A stretch of DNA of 64,000 bases, taken from assembly GCA_007131295.1 (NCBI GenBank), contig SLQW01000009.1, forward strand, positions 1 through 64,000. The letters run 5' to 3'. The position numbers and the translations under genes were made by a program. The notes below the pieces were generated by a model. It had not been told where the DNA came from. It worked only from the letters and a program-made list of their open reading frames with translations, and made no database searches. This DNA comes from Pseudomonadales bacterium. Its GTDB lineage: Bacteria > Pseudomonadota > Gammaproteobacteria > Pseudomonadales > Azotimanducaceae. This document shows positions 8,277 through 17,990 of the stretch, piece after piece; position 1 is the first letter of the stretch; each line of letters opens with the position of its first letter.

Positions 8277-8924
8277 GTGATCGGTCTGGTGATTTTCGAC
8301 TGCGACGGCGTGCTCGTGGACAGTGAGCGGCTGGCCGTGCGGATCGAAGGTGCAGCCCTGGCCGAGCTTGGGCTCCGGCTTTCCGAGGCCGAGCTGGCGG
8401 AGCGCTTCGTCGGGACCACGGACGGTTATTTTCGTCGTGCCATCGAGGCCGAGCTTGGGTGCCCGCTCCCCGACAACTGGGAGCAGATCATGGGTGCCCG
8501 CTATCGCGATGCCTATCGCAACGAGCTGGCCCCGGTGGATGGTGTGCTCGAGGCGCTCGAAGCCATCAGGCAGCCCACCTGCGTGGCCTCGAACGGCAGC
8601 CACGCCAAGATGCGTTTAACCCTTGGCATCACCGGCCTGCATGACCGTTTCGCCGGACGGATCTTCAGTGCCTATGACGTGCCGCGTGGGAAACCCGCCC
8701 CGGATCTCTTTCTGCACGCCGCCGAGCAGATGGGATTTCACCCCCAGCGCTGCGTGGTGGTGGAAGACAGCACCAATGGCGTTGCCGCAGCCCGCGCCGC
8801 TGGTATGCACGTGTTCGCCTTCGCCGGAGGCCTGACTCCTGGCGAGCGCCTCGAAGGTCCGGATACCACCGTTTTCGACGACATGCGTGCGCTGCCCTCG
8901 CTTCTCGCCCGCCATACCCTATGA
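8277..8924 (+). CDS. HAD-superfamily phosphatase, YieH / beta-phosphoglucomutase-like
   Basis: A 215-residue cytosolic HAD hydrolase. Motif I FDCDGVLVDSE lies at the N-terminus, motif II is in VASNGS, the Lys motif is GKPAPD and motif IV is VVEDSTNG. The cap domain is helical, as in subfamily I phosphatases. Overall wording resembles E. coli YieH, a 6-phosphogluconate phosphatase, but substrate transfer is uncertain. GTG 8277 is preferred for its AGGGAGG at 8261-8267; an in-frame GTG at 8256 would lie upstream of that site. The gap to the selenoprotein candidate is about 70 bases. Confidence 0.85.
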   Translation: MIGLVIFDCDGVLVDSERLAVRIEGAALAELGLRLSEAELAERFVGTTDGYFRRAIEAELGCPLPDNWEQIMGARYRDAYRNELAPVDGVLEALEAIRQPTCVASNGSHAKMRLTLGITGLHDRFAGRIFSAYDVPRGKPAPDLFLHAAEQMGFHPQRCVVVEDSTNGVAAARAAGMHVFAFAGGLTPGERLEGPDTTVFDDMRALPSLLARHTL

Positions 8925-9003
8925 CCGCTTTTCGTTTGGGCGGGGGCGTCTGGGTAGCCCATCAGGGTCGGACCAAGTTATACCCCTGAAATCCCTTGCT
9001 TTC

Positions 9004-10317
9004 TCAGCGGTTGTTCAGCTCCGTGAGCGCCTGATAGGTCAACGCCTTGAGCTCCCTTCGCAGTGGCCACGGTGATTGCATGAGCTGGATCATGCCGATC
9101 ACGATGAGGTCCTCCACCGGATCGACCCAGAAAACCGTACCCGCGGCGCCGCCCCAGCTGAACTCTCCGACGGAGCCCACCATCTGCGTTGCGGGCACGT
9201 CGGTAGTGACCCCGAAGCCGAGGCCGAAGCCGCTACCGCTGCGGCCGCCGCCGACCCCTGTCAGGCCGGGGTTCTCACCGCTGCCGCTGGCTGCCACGGT
9301 AGCCGGCAGGTGGTCCATGGTCATCAGCTCAACGGTTTTCGGCGACAGAATGCGAACGTCGCCGAGCGCGCCGCCGTTGCGCAGCATTTCAGCGAACCGG
9401 GCGTAGTCGGCTGCGGTAGAGATCAGGCCGGCGCCGCCGGAGAAGAACGTGGTGTCCTGCCAGCGCGGATAGTTTGGTGTCGGCAGGACCGTCAGTCGGC
9501 CTTGCTCGCGGTCATAACTGTGGTTGGTCCCGAGACGATCGCGCTTGTCGACGGGGATGTCGAAGAAGGTGTCGTGCATACCGAGGGGTCTGAACAGCCG
9601 CTCCTCGAGGAACCGGTCGAAACGCTGGCCGCTGGCCCGCTCAACGATGGCGCCGAGGACGTCATTGGCGACGCTGTAGTGCCAGCGGCTGCCCGGCTGG
9701 AACCTCAGTGGCAACGTAGCGAGTCGTTCGATGAAGTCGTCGATATCCTCGCTTTCGCCCCAGTTGGACTCCCGATACAGAACGTCGACCGGGTCGCGCG
9801 GTGAAAAGCCGTAGCTGAATCCTGCCGTGTGCGTGAGCACATGATGCACGGTTATCGGCTGCGCGGGAACGCGTTCACCGCCTTCTTCGAGGACTTCGAG
9901 TTCGGTCAGTTCCGGCAGGAACTTTGCGATGGGATCCGAGAGCTGCAGCGCACCCTCTTCGTAGAGGATCATCGTCGCCACCGCGGCGACCGGCTTGGTC
10001 ATGGAGTAGATGCGGAACAGGGTGTCTTCAGCCATGGGCGTGCCCAGATCAAGGTCGGCCACGCCGACCGCCTCGTGGTGCACGATTTGCCCATGGCGTG
10101 CCACGAGCGTGACCGCGCCCGCCACGTGCCTGTCGTCGACGTACCGCTGCATCAGCGCGCTGACGCGCTGCAGGCGTGCTGCGGACATCCCGACCGTCTC
10201 CGGGTCGGCCTGCGGCAGCACGGTGCTGTCGCCGATGACGGGAGGTGCCGCTAACGTGAGGAGCAGTGTCGCGAAGGCGACGGTGGTGAGTGCCCGAAAC
10301 CGTGTGGCGATGCTCAT
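9004..10317 (-). CDS. secreted serine hydrolase, beta-lactamase class C/esterase family
   Basis: A 437-residue exported protein. Residues 1-29 form a Sec signal peptide ending near PPVIGD. The active-site Ser-x-x-Lys is SMTK, the Tyr motif is YSVAN, and the C-terminal half contains the Gly-rich GGGRSGSGFGLGFG region before the last strands. The family includes penicillin-binding-protein-like esterases, D-aminopeptidases and AmpC; nothing here argues specifically for antibiotic hydrolysis. ATG 10317 follows GGAG at a rather long spacing. A second hydrolase of this superfamily is cut by the right edge of the window. Confidence 0.9.
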   Translation of the reverse strand: MSIATRFRALTTVAFATLLLTLAAPPVIGDSTVLPQADPETVGMSAARLQRVSALMQRYVDDRHVAGAVTLVARHGQIVHHEAVGVADLDLGTPMAEDTLFRIYSMTKPVAAVATMILYEEGALQLSDPIAKFLPELTELEVLEEGGERVPAQPITVHHVLTHTAGFSYGFSPRDPVDVLYRESNWGESEDIDDFIERLATLPLRFQPGSRWHYSVANDVLGAIVERASGQRFDRFLEERLFRPLGMHDTFFDIPVDKRDRLGTNHSYDREQGRLTVLPTPNYPRWQDTTFFSGGAGLISTAADYARFAEMLRNGGALGDVRILSPKTVELMTMDHLPATVAASGSGENPGLTGVGGGRSGSGFGLGFGVTTDVPATQMVGSVGEFSWGGAAGTVFWVDPVEDLIVIGMIQLMQSPWPLRRELKALTYQALTELNNR

Positions 10318-10637
10318 GGCTGTGATGCTCCAGCATGTGTGCGCAGAGTCGGGGTGAGCGTTCGAACTATAGCGCGTGAGAGTAGGTCGGGGACTGCAAT
10401 CGGAGAGATTCAGCGCACACAGCTAACCGTGGCGCGAGCAGGGCGAGTTCGAGGACCAAAGTTGCGTCGATTGCTACTGGTCCGCTACGTTCGAGGCGCG
10501 CTTTCGCATCTCTTTCACCGCTCGCACAAACTGCTGCTGGCCGCATGGCATCCGCGTGCAGGCGCTACGGTAAGCACGGGTACTGGAGCGTCTTGGAGAC
10601 GAAGAGCAGAACCGTTGAGCAGGCGCGGGAGCAGCCA
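10318..10637. other. 320-base intergenic region, nothing recognised
   Basis: This divergent spacer lies between the serine hydrolase and the deacetylase gene. The second half is open in the deacetylase frame back to an ATG at 10545, but that extension is not typical of the family. I see no tRNA, clear terminator or repeat. Promoters for both flanking genes presumably lie here. Confidence 0.5.
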
Positions 10638-11735
10638 GTGATCGGAGATCGCAGTGTCTTGGTGTTCTACGACGAGCGCGTCCTCGGGCACGAGCCCAAC
10701 ATCGAAGAGCCCTTTCTCCCGGGGCGGCTCGCGCGCCGCGTCAAAGAGATTCTGGAAGGGCTCGATGTCAAGTGGAGCTATCCTGAGCATCCTGGGCGCG
10801 TTAGAGCCGTTATGGAGCTGCTCAAGGCGGAGCCTATCGCAGGCGTGACCTTCCGATCAGGCAAGCCCGCCACCCGTGAGCAGCTCGCGCGCGTGCATAC
10901 CCTTTCCTACCTGGACGACATTTTCGCCATGCGCGGCCAGAATGCCTGGCTCGACCGCGACACCACGGCGGTCTCGACTGGCAGCGTCGAGGCTGCAGAA
11001 GTCGCGGCGGGCACGGCAATCGCGGCGGTCGAAGCGGTCGTCGCCGGTGAGGCCCAGAGCAGCTTCGCCCTTGTCCGGCCACCCGGCCACCATGCCGAGC
11101 CCGTTAGGGCACGTGGATTCTGCCTCTTCAACAACGTCGCCGTGGCCGCGGCTCACGCCCAGGCAGAGCTGGGCTGCCGACGCGTGTTGATCATCGATTG
11201 GGACGCACACCACGCCAACGGTACCCAGGCCATTTTCTATTCCGATCCTGACGTCATGCTCTTCGATACGCACAGGGCATCGCCGTTTTACCCTGGTAGT
11301 GGTCATATCGAGGAAGTCGGTGCGGGTGCTGGTGAGGGGACGACCGTCAACGTGCCTTTGCCAGCCGGTACGGGTGATATCGCCATGGTCAAGGCGTTCC
11401 GTGACATCCTGGTGCCCGCGGCAGAATGGTTCGAGCCTGACCTGGTTCTGGTCTCGGCGGGATTCGACCCGCATCGCCTCGATCTGGCGCTTAACCTGAG
11501 CTATGACGGCTTTGCCGCCATCACCGAGGTCGTGCAGGAAGTCGTGGATCGCCACTGCCCTGGGCGGCTGGCGATGATACTCGAGGGTGGTTATCACCTG
11601 GAGTCCCTGGCCAGGGGCGCCCATACCGTCATTGAGGTTCTCGCCGGAGGCGACGCGCCGACTCCTGGCGAGGCGGGCGTTGAGGAAGTTGCCGAAGCTG
11701 TGGCGTTTCATCTGAGCGCGTTCAGGGACGACTGA
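10638..11735 (+). CDS. histone deacetylase-family (HDAC-like amidohydrolase) protein
   Basis: About 365 residues of the arginase/deacetylase fold. Zn-dependent deacetylase landmarks are all present: [10 protein letters not shown] (the paired His), [12 protein letters not shown], the metal-binding [13 protein letters not shown], the second metal Asp in SAGFDPH and the tyrosine-containing LEGGYH. Bacterial members remove acetyl groups from polyamines, small molecules or protein lysines; the substrate here is unknown. GTG 10638 is chosen because it has GGGAG six bases upstream and begins next to the conserved [11 protein letters not shown]; the ATG at 10545 would add 31 atypical residues. Confidence 0.9.
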   Translation: MIGDRSVLVFYDERVLGHEPNIEEPFLPGRLARRVKEILEGLDVKWSYPEHPGRVRAVMELLKAEPIAGVTFRSGKPATREQLARVHTLSYLDDIFAMRGQNAWLDRDTTAVSTGSVEAAEVAAGTAIAAVEAVVAGEAQSSFALVRPPGHHAEPVRARGFCLFNNVAVAAAHAQAELGCRRVLIIDWDAHHANGTQAIFYSDPDVMLFDTHRASPFYPGSGHIEEVGAGAGEGTTVNVPLPAGTGDIAMVKAFRDILVPAAEWFEPDLVLVSAGFDPHRLDLALNLSYDGFAAITEVVQEVVDRHCPGRLAMILEGGYHLESLARGAHTVIEVLAGGDAPTPGEAGVEEVAEAVAFHLSAFRDD

Positions 11736-11764
11736 TTGCGTAACGCTCTCGCGCGCTCCCTTGA

Positions 11765-12187
11765 TCAAGCAAGCCAGAAAACGCAGACGTGACACAGCAC
11801 CGCCACGCCGGTGAGCTGCCAGCGCAGGTTGCGATAGGCGGGTGCATAGTCGCGGTCGATACCACTACCGATTTCGCTGAGGCGCAGCGCCAGGAACAAA
11901 AGCGCCTGAATGGGCGCGACCAGAGTCGGCAGCAGCGCGAACGCGAGAAAACTTGCGACTGGAAAGCTTACCGCGAGGACCGCCATCGATGCCGGGCGCT
12001 CGGTCTGATACAGCGCCGGCCAGAGGACGCCTGCCATGAACCCGAGAATCAGCGCGCTATAGACGTGGAACAGCTGCAGAGCTTGAGGAGCGGTGCCGAC
12101 GATCGGCTGCCATGCGAGCAGCGCAAGCCCGAGAAACGGAATCAAGCCGGCATAGCCGAGCGCGCGAATCACGGTCAGCTGCTGCAT
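11765..12187 (-). CDS. DUF3429 small membrane protein
   Basis: A 140-residue protein with four to five hydrophobic helices, matching DUF3429 in size and pattern: an N-terminal LGYAGLIPFLGLALL segment and a central helix FMAGVLWPALY. It is an inner-membrane protein of unknown function. It lies 5 bases downstream of serA on the same strand, so it is probably co-transcribed with it, and it converges on the deacetylase gene. Confidence 0.75.
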   Translation of the reverse strand: MQQLTVIRALGYAGLIPFLGLALLAWQPIVGTAPQALQLFHVYSALILGFMAGVLWPALYQTERPASMAVLAVSFPVASFLAFALLPTLVAPIQALLFLALRLSEIGSGIDRDYAPAYRNLRWQLTGVAVLCHVCVFWLA

Positions 12188-12192
12188 GGTGG

Positions 12193-13428
12193 TCAGAAGA
12201 GCACACGTGTGCGGATGGTACCCTCCACCTTGCGGATACCATCGAGCGCGATCTCGCTGTGCTCGACGTCGGTATCGATCACTACGTAGCCGATCTCAGC
12301 GTTGGTCTGCAGGTACTGCGCTGCGATGTTCAGTCCGCTGTCCGAGAAAACCTTGTTGATGGCCGAGAGCACGCCCGGAACGTTGCGATGGATGTGCAGC
12401 AGCCGGTGCTTGCCCGGGTGCGAAGGCAGGCCCACCTGCGGAAAGTTCACTGAGCCGACGCTGGAGCCATTGTCGCTCCAGAACACCAGCCGTTCGGACA
12501 CCTCGCGGCCGATGTTCTCCTGGGCTTCTACCGTACTGCCGCCGATGTGTGGAGTGAGCATCACGTTGTCGAAGCTGCACAGCGGGGATGCAAATGTCTC
12601 ATCGTTGCTGCGTGGCTCTTCGGGAAAGACGTCGATCGCCGCGCCGAGGATCTGCCTCGCTTCCAGGGCGGCTGCAAGCGCATCGATGTCGACAACCTGG
12701 CCGCGCGATGCGTTGATCAGGACCGCATTGCGCTTCATGTAGCCAAGCGTAGTGGCATCGATCATGTTGCGGGTGCTGGGCGTGTCCGGCACGTGCAGGG
12801 TGACCACGTCTGCCTCCCCGAGCAGGTCGCGCAGGCTGTCCACCTGTTCGGCGTTGCCGAGCTTGAGCTTGCGGGTAACATCGTAGAAGCGCACGCGCAT
12901 CCCCAAGGACTCCGCAAGCACGCCGAGCTGGGCGCCAATGTTCCCGTAGCCAATGATACCGAGGGTCTTGCCTCGCAATTCGTAGCTCTGCTTTGCCGTC
13001 TTCTGCCAAATGCCGCGATGCGCGAGCGCGTTCTTCTCGGGAATACCGCGCAGCAGCAGGATCGCCTCGGCGATGACCAGTTCCGCCACGCTGCGGGTGT
13101 TCGAGAAGGGTGCATTGAATACGGGAACACCACGCTTCAGCGCTGCGAGCAGGTCCACCTGGTTGGTGCCGATGCAGAAGCAGCCCACCGCGATCAGCCG
13201 CTTCGCCGCGGCGAACACCTCCGCGTCGAGCTGCGTCCGCGATCGGATGCCGAGCAGGTGCACCCCGGCGACGGCTTCGAGCAGGTCCTCCCGGGACAGA
13301 GATCCGTTGACCAGCTCCACGTTCCGATAGCCGGCGCGGGCAAAGTTCTCCACGGCAGTATCGCTGATGCCTTCGAGCAGCAGAATCCGGATCTTGTCCT
13401 TGGCGAGGGAGGTGCGGGCGACGGTCAT
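12193..13428 (-). CDS. serA: D-3-phosphoglycerate dehydrogenase
   Basis: The first enzyme of the phosphorylated serine pathway, oxidising 3-phosphoglycerate with NAD+. The 411 residues match the E. coli-type enzyme (410) with one C-terminal ACT domain. Visible are the NAD-binding LGIIGYGNIGAQLG, the catalytic Arg region INASRGQVVDI, LTPHIGGSTVEAQENIG with the catalytic His, and a final ACT domain (LLHIHRNVPGVL to the C-terminus) that should bind serine for feedback inhibition. Members of this subgroup can also reduce 2-oxoglutarate to D-2-hydroxyglutarate. The divergent flavoprotein next door is the enzyme expected to recycle that product. Confidence 0.96.
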   Translation of the reverse strand: MTVARTSLAKDKIRILLLEGISDTAVENFARAGYRNVELVNGSLSREDLLEAVAGVHLLGIRSRTQLDAEVFAAAKRLIAVGCFCIGTNQVDLLAALKRGVPVFNAPFSNTRSVAELVIAEAILLLRGIPEKNALAHRGIWQKTAKQSYELRGKTLGIIGYGNIGAQLGVLAESLGMRVRFYDVTRKLKLGNAEQVDSLRDLLGEADVVTLHVPDTPSTRNMIDATTLGYMKRNAVLINASRGQVVDIDALAAALEARQILGAAIDVFPEEPRSNDETFASPLCSFDNVMLTPHIGGSTVEAQENIGREVSERLVFWSDNGSSVGSVNFPQVGLPSHPGKHRLLHIHRNVPGVLSAINKVFSDSGLNIAAQYLQTNAEIGYVVIDTDVEHSEIALDGIRKVEGTIRTRVLF

Positions 13429-13469
13429 GTTCCGATGCAGGTCCAGGAAAAACGGCCGCGCATGATAGC

Positions 13470-14924
13470 ATGGCCCTCCCGCGTCCCCTGCTGCTTAACG
13501 TCATGACTTCGAGTTCCGCTCCTGTCCCTTACCCGACCCTGGCTGCGCCCGCCCATTCAGCGCTCGAGGCCCTGTTCGGCGAGCGCCTGCGCACCGATAC
13601 CGATACCCTCGGGAGCTGGGGACGGGACTGGACCCGCAGTTTCACGGTGGCGCCCTCTGCGGTGGTTTTTCCTGAGTCCACCGAGGAAGTGGTGGAGCTG
13701 GTTCAGACGGCCCGGACGCATCGCTTCGCGCTGGTCCCTTCGGGCGGTCGAACGGGTCTGTCCGGTGGCGCCGTCGCGCCGGCGGGAGAGGTGGTGGTCT
13801 CCTTCGACCGGATGCACCGTATCCTCGACCTCGATGTGCCCGGTCAGCTGATGCGCTGCGAGGCGGGTGTGATCACCCAGACGATTCAGGAACATGCCTC
13901 CGAGCACGGGCTTTACTATCCGGTGGACTTCGCTTCCGCCGGTTCCTCGCAGATCGGCGGTAACGTCGCCACCAATGCCGGCGGCATCAAGGTGATCCGT
14001 TACGGCATGACGCGCGACTGGGTCGCGGGTTTGCAGGTGGTCACCGGGCGGGGCGAAGTGCTCGACCTCGGTCGCGGCCTGGTCAAGGACAACACGGGCT
14101 ATGACCTGCGCCAGCTCTTCATCGGCTCCGAAGGCACTCTCGGCCTCATAACGGAAGTGACGCTGCGCCTCACCCGTGCGCCCGCCGCCCAGCAGGTGCT
14201 CGTACTCGGGCTGCCTGCGTTCCCGGTGGTGATGGAAGTGCTCAATGCCTTTCGCAGCCGGCTCGAGGTGTCAGCGTTCGAGTTTTTCGACCACAAGGCC
14301 TTGGCGAAGGTGCTCAGCCGCACGGGACTCCCACGGCCTTTTGAGGCCAACCCCGAGAGCGTTCCGTTCTACGCTCTGGTGGAGGTTGAAACCGCAGTTG
14401 ATGCAGATGCGCCCCTGGGCGTATTCGAACATTGCGTCGAGCAGGGCTGGGTCGTGGACGGCGTGCTCAGCCAGTCGGAGGAGCAGGCGCGCAAGCTCTG
14501 GCGTCTGCGCGAGGACATCTCGGAGACCATCAGTCACTGGACGCCCTACAAGAACGACCTCGCCGTGCGCGTCGCCGACGTTCCAGCATTTCTCGCAGAG
14601 GTCGATGCCTTCGCTGCGCAGCGCTATCCGGACCTGGAGGTCGTGTGGTTCGGCCACATCGGTGACGGCAACCTGCACCTGAACATTCTGAAGCCGGAAG
14701 CCATGCCCCAGCATGAGTTCTATGATCGCTGCCACGCCGCTTCGAAGGCGATCTTCGAAACGGTGCGACGCTATGGCGGCAGCGTGTCGGCAGAACACGG
14801 CGTGGGCCTGCTGAAGAAGGACTATCTCGGCTACTCCCGCAGCGACCCGGAAATCGCGTATCTGCGCGCGATCCGCTCGACCTTCGATCCGGACGGCATC
14901 CTCAATCCTGGCAAGCTGGTCTGA
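13470..14924 (+). CDS. FAD-binding D-2-hydroxyglutarate dehydrogenase / GlcD-type oxidoreductase
   Basis: A 484-residue flavoprotein of the VAO/GlcD family. The PCMH-type FAD domain spans roughly residues 60-240 (LVPSGGRTGLSGGAV, GGNVATNAGGIKVIRYG, GSEGTLGLIT). The C-terminal domain carries WFGHIGDGNLHLN and SAEHGVGLLK, which hold the metal/substrate-binding His and Glu residues of D-2-hydroxy acid dehydrogenases. Divergence from serA across about 40-75 bases fits the described SerA/D2HGDH coupling in Pseudomonas. Start is uncertain: ATG 13470 gives 484 residues; ATG 13503 would leave more room for a divergent promoter. Neither has a clear Shine-Dalgarno. D-lactate or glycolate remain alternative substrates. 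Confidence 0.87.
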   Translation: MALPRPLLLNVMTSSSAPVPYPTLAAPAHSALEALFGERLRTDTDTLGSWGRDWTRSFTVAPSAVVFPESTEEVVELVQTARTHRFALVPSGGRTGLSGGAVAPAGEVVVSFDRMHRILDLDVPGQLMRCEAGVITQTIQEHASEHGLYYPVDFASAGSSQIGGNVATNAGGIKVIRYGMTRDWVAGLQVVTGRGEVLDLGRGLVKDNTGYDLRQLFIGSEGTLGLITEVTLRLTRAPAAQQVLVLGLPAFPVVMEVLNAFRSRLEVSAFEFFDHKALAKVLSRTGLPRPFEANPESVPFYALVEVETAVDADAPLGVFEHCVEQGWVVDGVLSQSEEQARKLWRLREDISETISHWTPYKNDLAVRVADVPAFLAEVDAFAAQRYPDLEVVWFGHIGDGNLHLNILKPEAMPQHEFYDRCHAASKAIFETVRRYGGSVSAEHGVGLLKKDYLGYSRSDPEIAYLRAIRSTFDPDGILNPGKLV

Positions 14925-14990
14925 CGCCCGACGGGCATCGTCACTGCGGGACGTACTCGTTCGGCACGGCACCATGGCCTTGGAGAGTTC

Positions 14991-15623
14991 ATGACGGCGC
15001 ACGTCATTGGAGGTTTGGTGGCACTCGTGGCGGCCGTGATCGCGCTGGCCACCGAGAAGGGCGGAACGCTGCATCGTGGCAGCGGACTCGTTTTCGTGGC
15101 GGCCATGGTGATCATGGCGGCGACCGGCGCGGCCTTGGCGGCGTTCGTTCCGGAGCGCCTCTTCGTGGTCGCCGGGGGGCTAACGCTGTATCTCGTTGTC
15201 ACCGGGCTCCTGACAGTGCGCCCGCCGCCGGCGGACGATCGCACCATACACTGGGTGGCGCTCGGCTTCGGCGCCTTCATCGCGCTTCTCAGTTTCACCT
15301 TCGGCGTCGAGGCGCTCACCCTTGGTGACGGTGCGCTGGACGGCTTCCCCGCACCGCTGTACTTCATCTTCGGCGCCGTCGCCGCCGCTGCAGCCATCGG
15401 CGACCTCATCACGCTGCGTTCGCCCTCGTCCGCGCCCCGACGGCGCATCGCACGCCATCTCTGGCGCATGTGCTTCGCCCTGTTCATCACCACGGCGTCG
15501 CTGTTCCTGGGTCAGGCGCAGGTGTTCCCGGAGGCGATCCGCCATTTCGGCCTGCTCGTTATTCCCGTGATTGCCGTGCTGCTGGTCATGGCGTACTGGC
15601 TGCTGCGGGTGCGCACGAGTTGA
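14991..15623 (+). CDS. membrane protein, DUF2306-like
   Basis: A 210-residue protein with about six to seven hydrophobic helices. An N-terminal HVIGGLVAL segment and EKGGTLHRGSG motif resemble DUF2306 proteins, where the conserved His and Gly/His residues sit between the first helices. It is an inner-membrane protein without known function. ATG 14991 follows GGAGAG. The upstream flavoprotein ends 66 bases before and may share transcription. Confidence 0.7.
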   Translation: MTAHVIGGLVALVAAVIALATEKGGTLHRGSGLVFVAAMVIMAATGAALAAFVPERLFVVAGGLTLYLVVTGLLTVRPPPADDRTIHWVALGFGAFIALLSFTFGVEALTLGDGALDGFPAPLYFIFGAVAAAAAIGDLITLRSPSSAPRRRIARHLWRMCFALFITTASLFLGQAQVFPEAIRHFGLLVIPVIAVLLVMAYWLLRVRTS

Positions 15624-15707
15624 AGCAGCGGTTCCGAAAGGAGCAGTGCTGCCACAGTGGCGAAATTAAGGCAGGATCCCGACGGTCAGCAACGGATGAA
15701 GTGAAGC

Positions 15708-16310
15708 ATGAGTGAGCTGCCGTTCTCTGCCGCCTGCGAACGCAATCGCGAGCCCATTCTGCAAGTGCTGCGGGAGGTTTTCGCGAGCCGGCGTAGCGTG
15801 CTCGAAATTGGATCCGGGACTGGCCAGCACGCCGTGTACTTCGCGGCTGCGCTACCCCATCTCGTCTGGCATACGAGCGATAGGGCGGAGCATCATGCCG
15901 CTATTCAGGCCTGGATCGACGCCCACGGTCCGGACAACGTGCGTACGCCGATCCTGCTGGACGTATCGGCACAGTCCTGGCCGGACACGCCGCCGGTGGA
16001 CGCGGCATTCAGCGCCAACACGGCGCACATCATGGGCTGGCCTGAAGTGTGCGACATGTTTGCCGGTCTCGGGACGCGGCTGCCGCCAAGTGCGCCGTTC
16101 TGTCTCTATGGTCCTTTCAATAGCAGCGGCCGCTTCAGCAGCGACAGCAATCGTGCCTTCGATGCATCTCTGCGCCGGCGTGACGTGCGCATGGGGCTGC
16201 GCGATCTCGATGACCTCGCGGCGCTGGGCGAGCGCACTGGGTTCGACCTCGTCGTCGATCACGCCATGCCAGCGAACAATCGGCTGCTGGTCTGGCAGCG
16301 CAGGCCATGA
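15708..16310 (+). CDS. DUF938 family SAM-dependent methyltransferase-like protein
   Basis: A 200-residue class I methyltransferase fold. The SAM-binding motif VLEIGSGTGQHAVYFA lies at about residues 31-46, and the family-typical PFSAACERNREPIL N-terminus and NTAHIMGW, LYGPF and NNRLLVWQR segments are all visible. These features define DUF938 proteins, whose substrate is not established. The gene converges on the arginase-family pair, with 23 bases between stops. Confidence 0.87.
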   Translation: MSELPFSAACERNREPILQVLREVFASRRSVLEIGSGTGQHAVYFAAALPHLVWHTSDRAEHHAAIQAWIDAHGPDNVRTPILLDVSAQSWPDTPPVDAAFSANTAHIMGWPEVCDMFAGLGTRLPPSAPFCLYGPFNSSGRFSSDSNRAFDASLRRRDVRMGLRDLDDLAALGERTGFDLVVDHAMPANNRLLVWQRRP

Positions 16311-16333
16311 ACCGGCTTTCGAATGGGTGAGGC

Positions 16334-17941
16334 TCAGTATTCCTCGCTTTCCTCTTCTTCCTCGCCCTCATCCTCCCCTTGGCGGCGCCGACGTTCGGCT
16401 TCCTGAGCGGTGGAGTCGAGATAGAAGCGCTGATCGCCATAGTAGTCATCGATGGCATGTTCGGACGTCAGCGGGCTCAAGTAGTGTTTGCCGGTCAGGC
16501 CTTCCTCGCGCATGGCGAGTCCGACCAGGCAGGCTTTGACGATGTGCGCGCTGTTCAGTGTGGTCCTGTAGGTCGGATCGAGTGCGGGGTGGAGCTCGAT
16601 CAGATCGAAGCCGATGACGTTCGATTCCGCGCACAGGCGGCGAACGATGGCGATGGATTCGCGCATGGTCAGGCCACCGGCGACGGGCGTTCCGGTAGCT
16701 GTCATATAGGCCGGGTCGAGGACGTCGATATCGAAGGAGATGAAGAGTTTGCGGCCATCCTCGCTGGCTTCGGCAACCACCCGGTCGAGCACGGCTTCCC
16801 ATCCACGACGTTCTATTTCGGCCATGGTGTGATAGCGCATGCCGTTCTCGCGCATCCATTCAAAGGCAGCACGATTGGGGCCGCTGGAACGCAACCCCAC
16901 CTGGATGTAGTCGGAAATCCGTACGTGACCTTCGTTCAGGAGCCGATAGACCGGCGCGCCGTGGCTGATCAGATGCGGTGACCCCCACCAGGCATCATAG
17001 TGCGCATCGAAGTGAATGACGCTCAAACGCTCCTTGCCGTAGACGTCGGCCAGTCCGGCGATATTCGGGTACGACAGGGAATGGTCACCACCGATGATCA
17101 AGGGAACCGCACCCGTTTCGGCGATTTCCCGTACCACTTCGCGGACGTGCTGCATGGATCGTTCTGTACTGGCATTGTCGATGGCGACATCGCCGTAGTC
17201 GACGATGTTGAGTACGCTTCCAGGATTGACTAGCACGTATTGATCCGGGCTGCCCATGAGGCCACCGAGAACCCGCATCTCCACGGTGCTCTGGGAGCCC
17301 GAGTCGCGCCAGGCCGAGCCCATGTTCAAGGGCGCGCCGACGATCACTGCGTCCACCTCACCTGCGATGAGGTCCTCCTGGGTGAGCGCAAGCGGGAAGC
17401 CACCGAAGGTGGGTGGCCCGCCGCGACCACCGTAGCGACCAAGCGGTAGCGGTCCCGCCTCACGTTCCGGATCCATGGAGCGCGGGCGAATCATGCGCCA
17501 GGCGTTGAACTCCGGTGAGTCCGTGTTGAGGGGAATGTTCGGGGCGTCGCGACCTTCTACGAAGCGGTCGCCTTCGACCACATAGATCATGGCCTGCACC
17601 CAGGCCCGGATCGCTTCCGGCGTGCGCTTCTCGAGCTCCTCCACGGTCTTGTCCAGATCGCCGGCGAAGCGACGGGCCTTGCCGCTTTCCAGGAACTCGA
17701 CTTCCTCCTCCGTAAGCAGTTCGAGCTTCGGTCGCACCGAGTCCGGCAGCTCGATACCGGGTGGCTCCTCCTCGCGCCGCTCTACCGTATCGAACGGATA
17801 CGGATTGGTCCCGACCACGTGCTCTGGTGTCTCCGGCGGTTCCGAGGCGCTGGCCGCGACGACCATCATGCTGCCCAGCAGAAGTTGCGCGAACCGGGAA
17901 CAGCGCCGACGGAACTCAAAGGGGGGGAGGGCAGCTTTCAT
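16334..17941 (-). CDS. exported arginase/agmatinase-family ureohydrolase, metal site intact
   Basis: A 535-residue protein with an N-terminal Sec signal (about residues 1-33, FAQLLLGSMMVVAASAS), so probably periplasmic. About 120 residues follow before the ureohydrolase domain. All six Mn ligands of the family can be placed: His287 in GGDHS, Asp312/His314/Asp316 in FDAHYD, and Asp404/Asp406 in FDIDVLDP. The family hydrolyses guanidino compounds (arginine, agmatine, guanidinobutyrate and others) to urea; the specific substrate is unknown. The C-terminus ends in a run of Glu/Asp. ATG 17941 follows GGAG and begins the signal peptide. It lies 49 bases downstream of its paralogue on the same strand. 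Confidence 0.87.
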   Translation of the reverse strand: MKAALPPFEFRRRCSRFAQLLLGSMMVVAASASEPPETPEHVVGTNPYPFDTVERREEEPPGIELPDSVRPKLELLTEEEVEFLESGKARRFAGDLDKTVEELEKRTPEAIRAWVQAMIYVVEGDRFVEGRDAPNIPLNTDSPEFNAWRMIRPRSMDPEREAGPLPLGRYGGRGGPPTFGGFPLALTQEDLIAGEVDAVIVGAPLNMGSAWRDSGSQSTVEMRVLGGLMGSPDQYVLVNPGSVLNIVDYGDVAIDNASTERSMQHVREVVREIAETGAVPLIIGGDHSLSYPNIAGLADVYGKERLSVIHFDAHYDAWWGSPHLISHGAPVYRLLNEGHVRISDYIQVGLRSSGPNRAAFEWMRENGMRYHTMAEIERRGWEAVLDRVVAEASEDGRKLFISFDIDVLDPAYMTATGTPVAGGLTMRESIAIVRRLCAESNVIGFDLIELHPALDPTYRTTLNSAHIVKACLVGLAMREEGLTGKHYLSPLTSEHAIDDYYGDQRFYLDSTAQEAERRRRQGEDEGEEEEESEEY

Positions 17942-17990
17942 CGGTGGATCTCCGGCGCGAGCAGCCATTTTGGAAAGGGTGAGGTCACCT

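Noticed and set aside
12547-13506. A 319-codon plus-strand open frame
   Set aside because: It is antisense to serA and lacks any domain signature.
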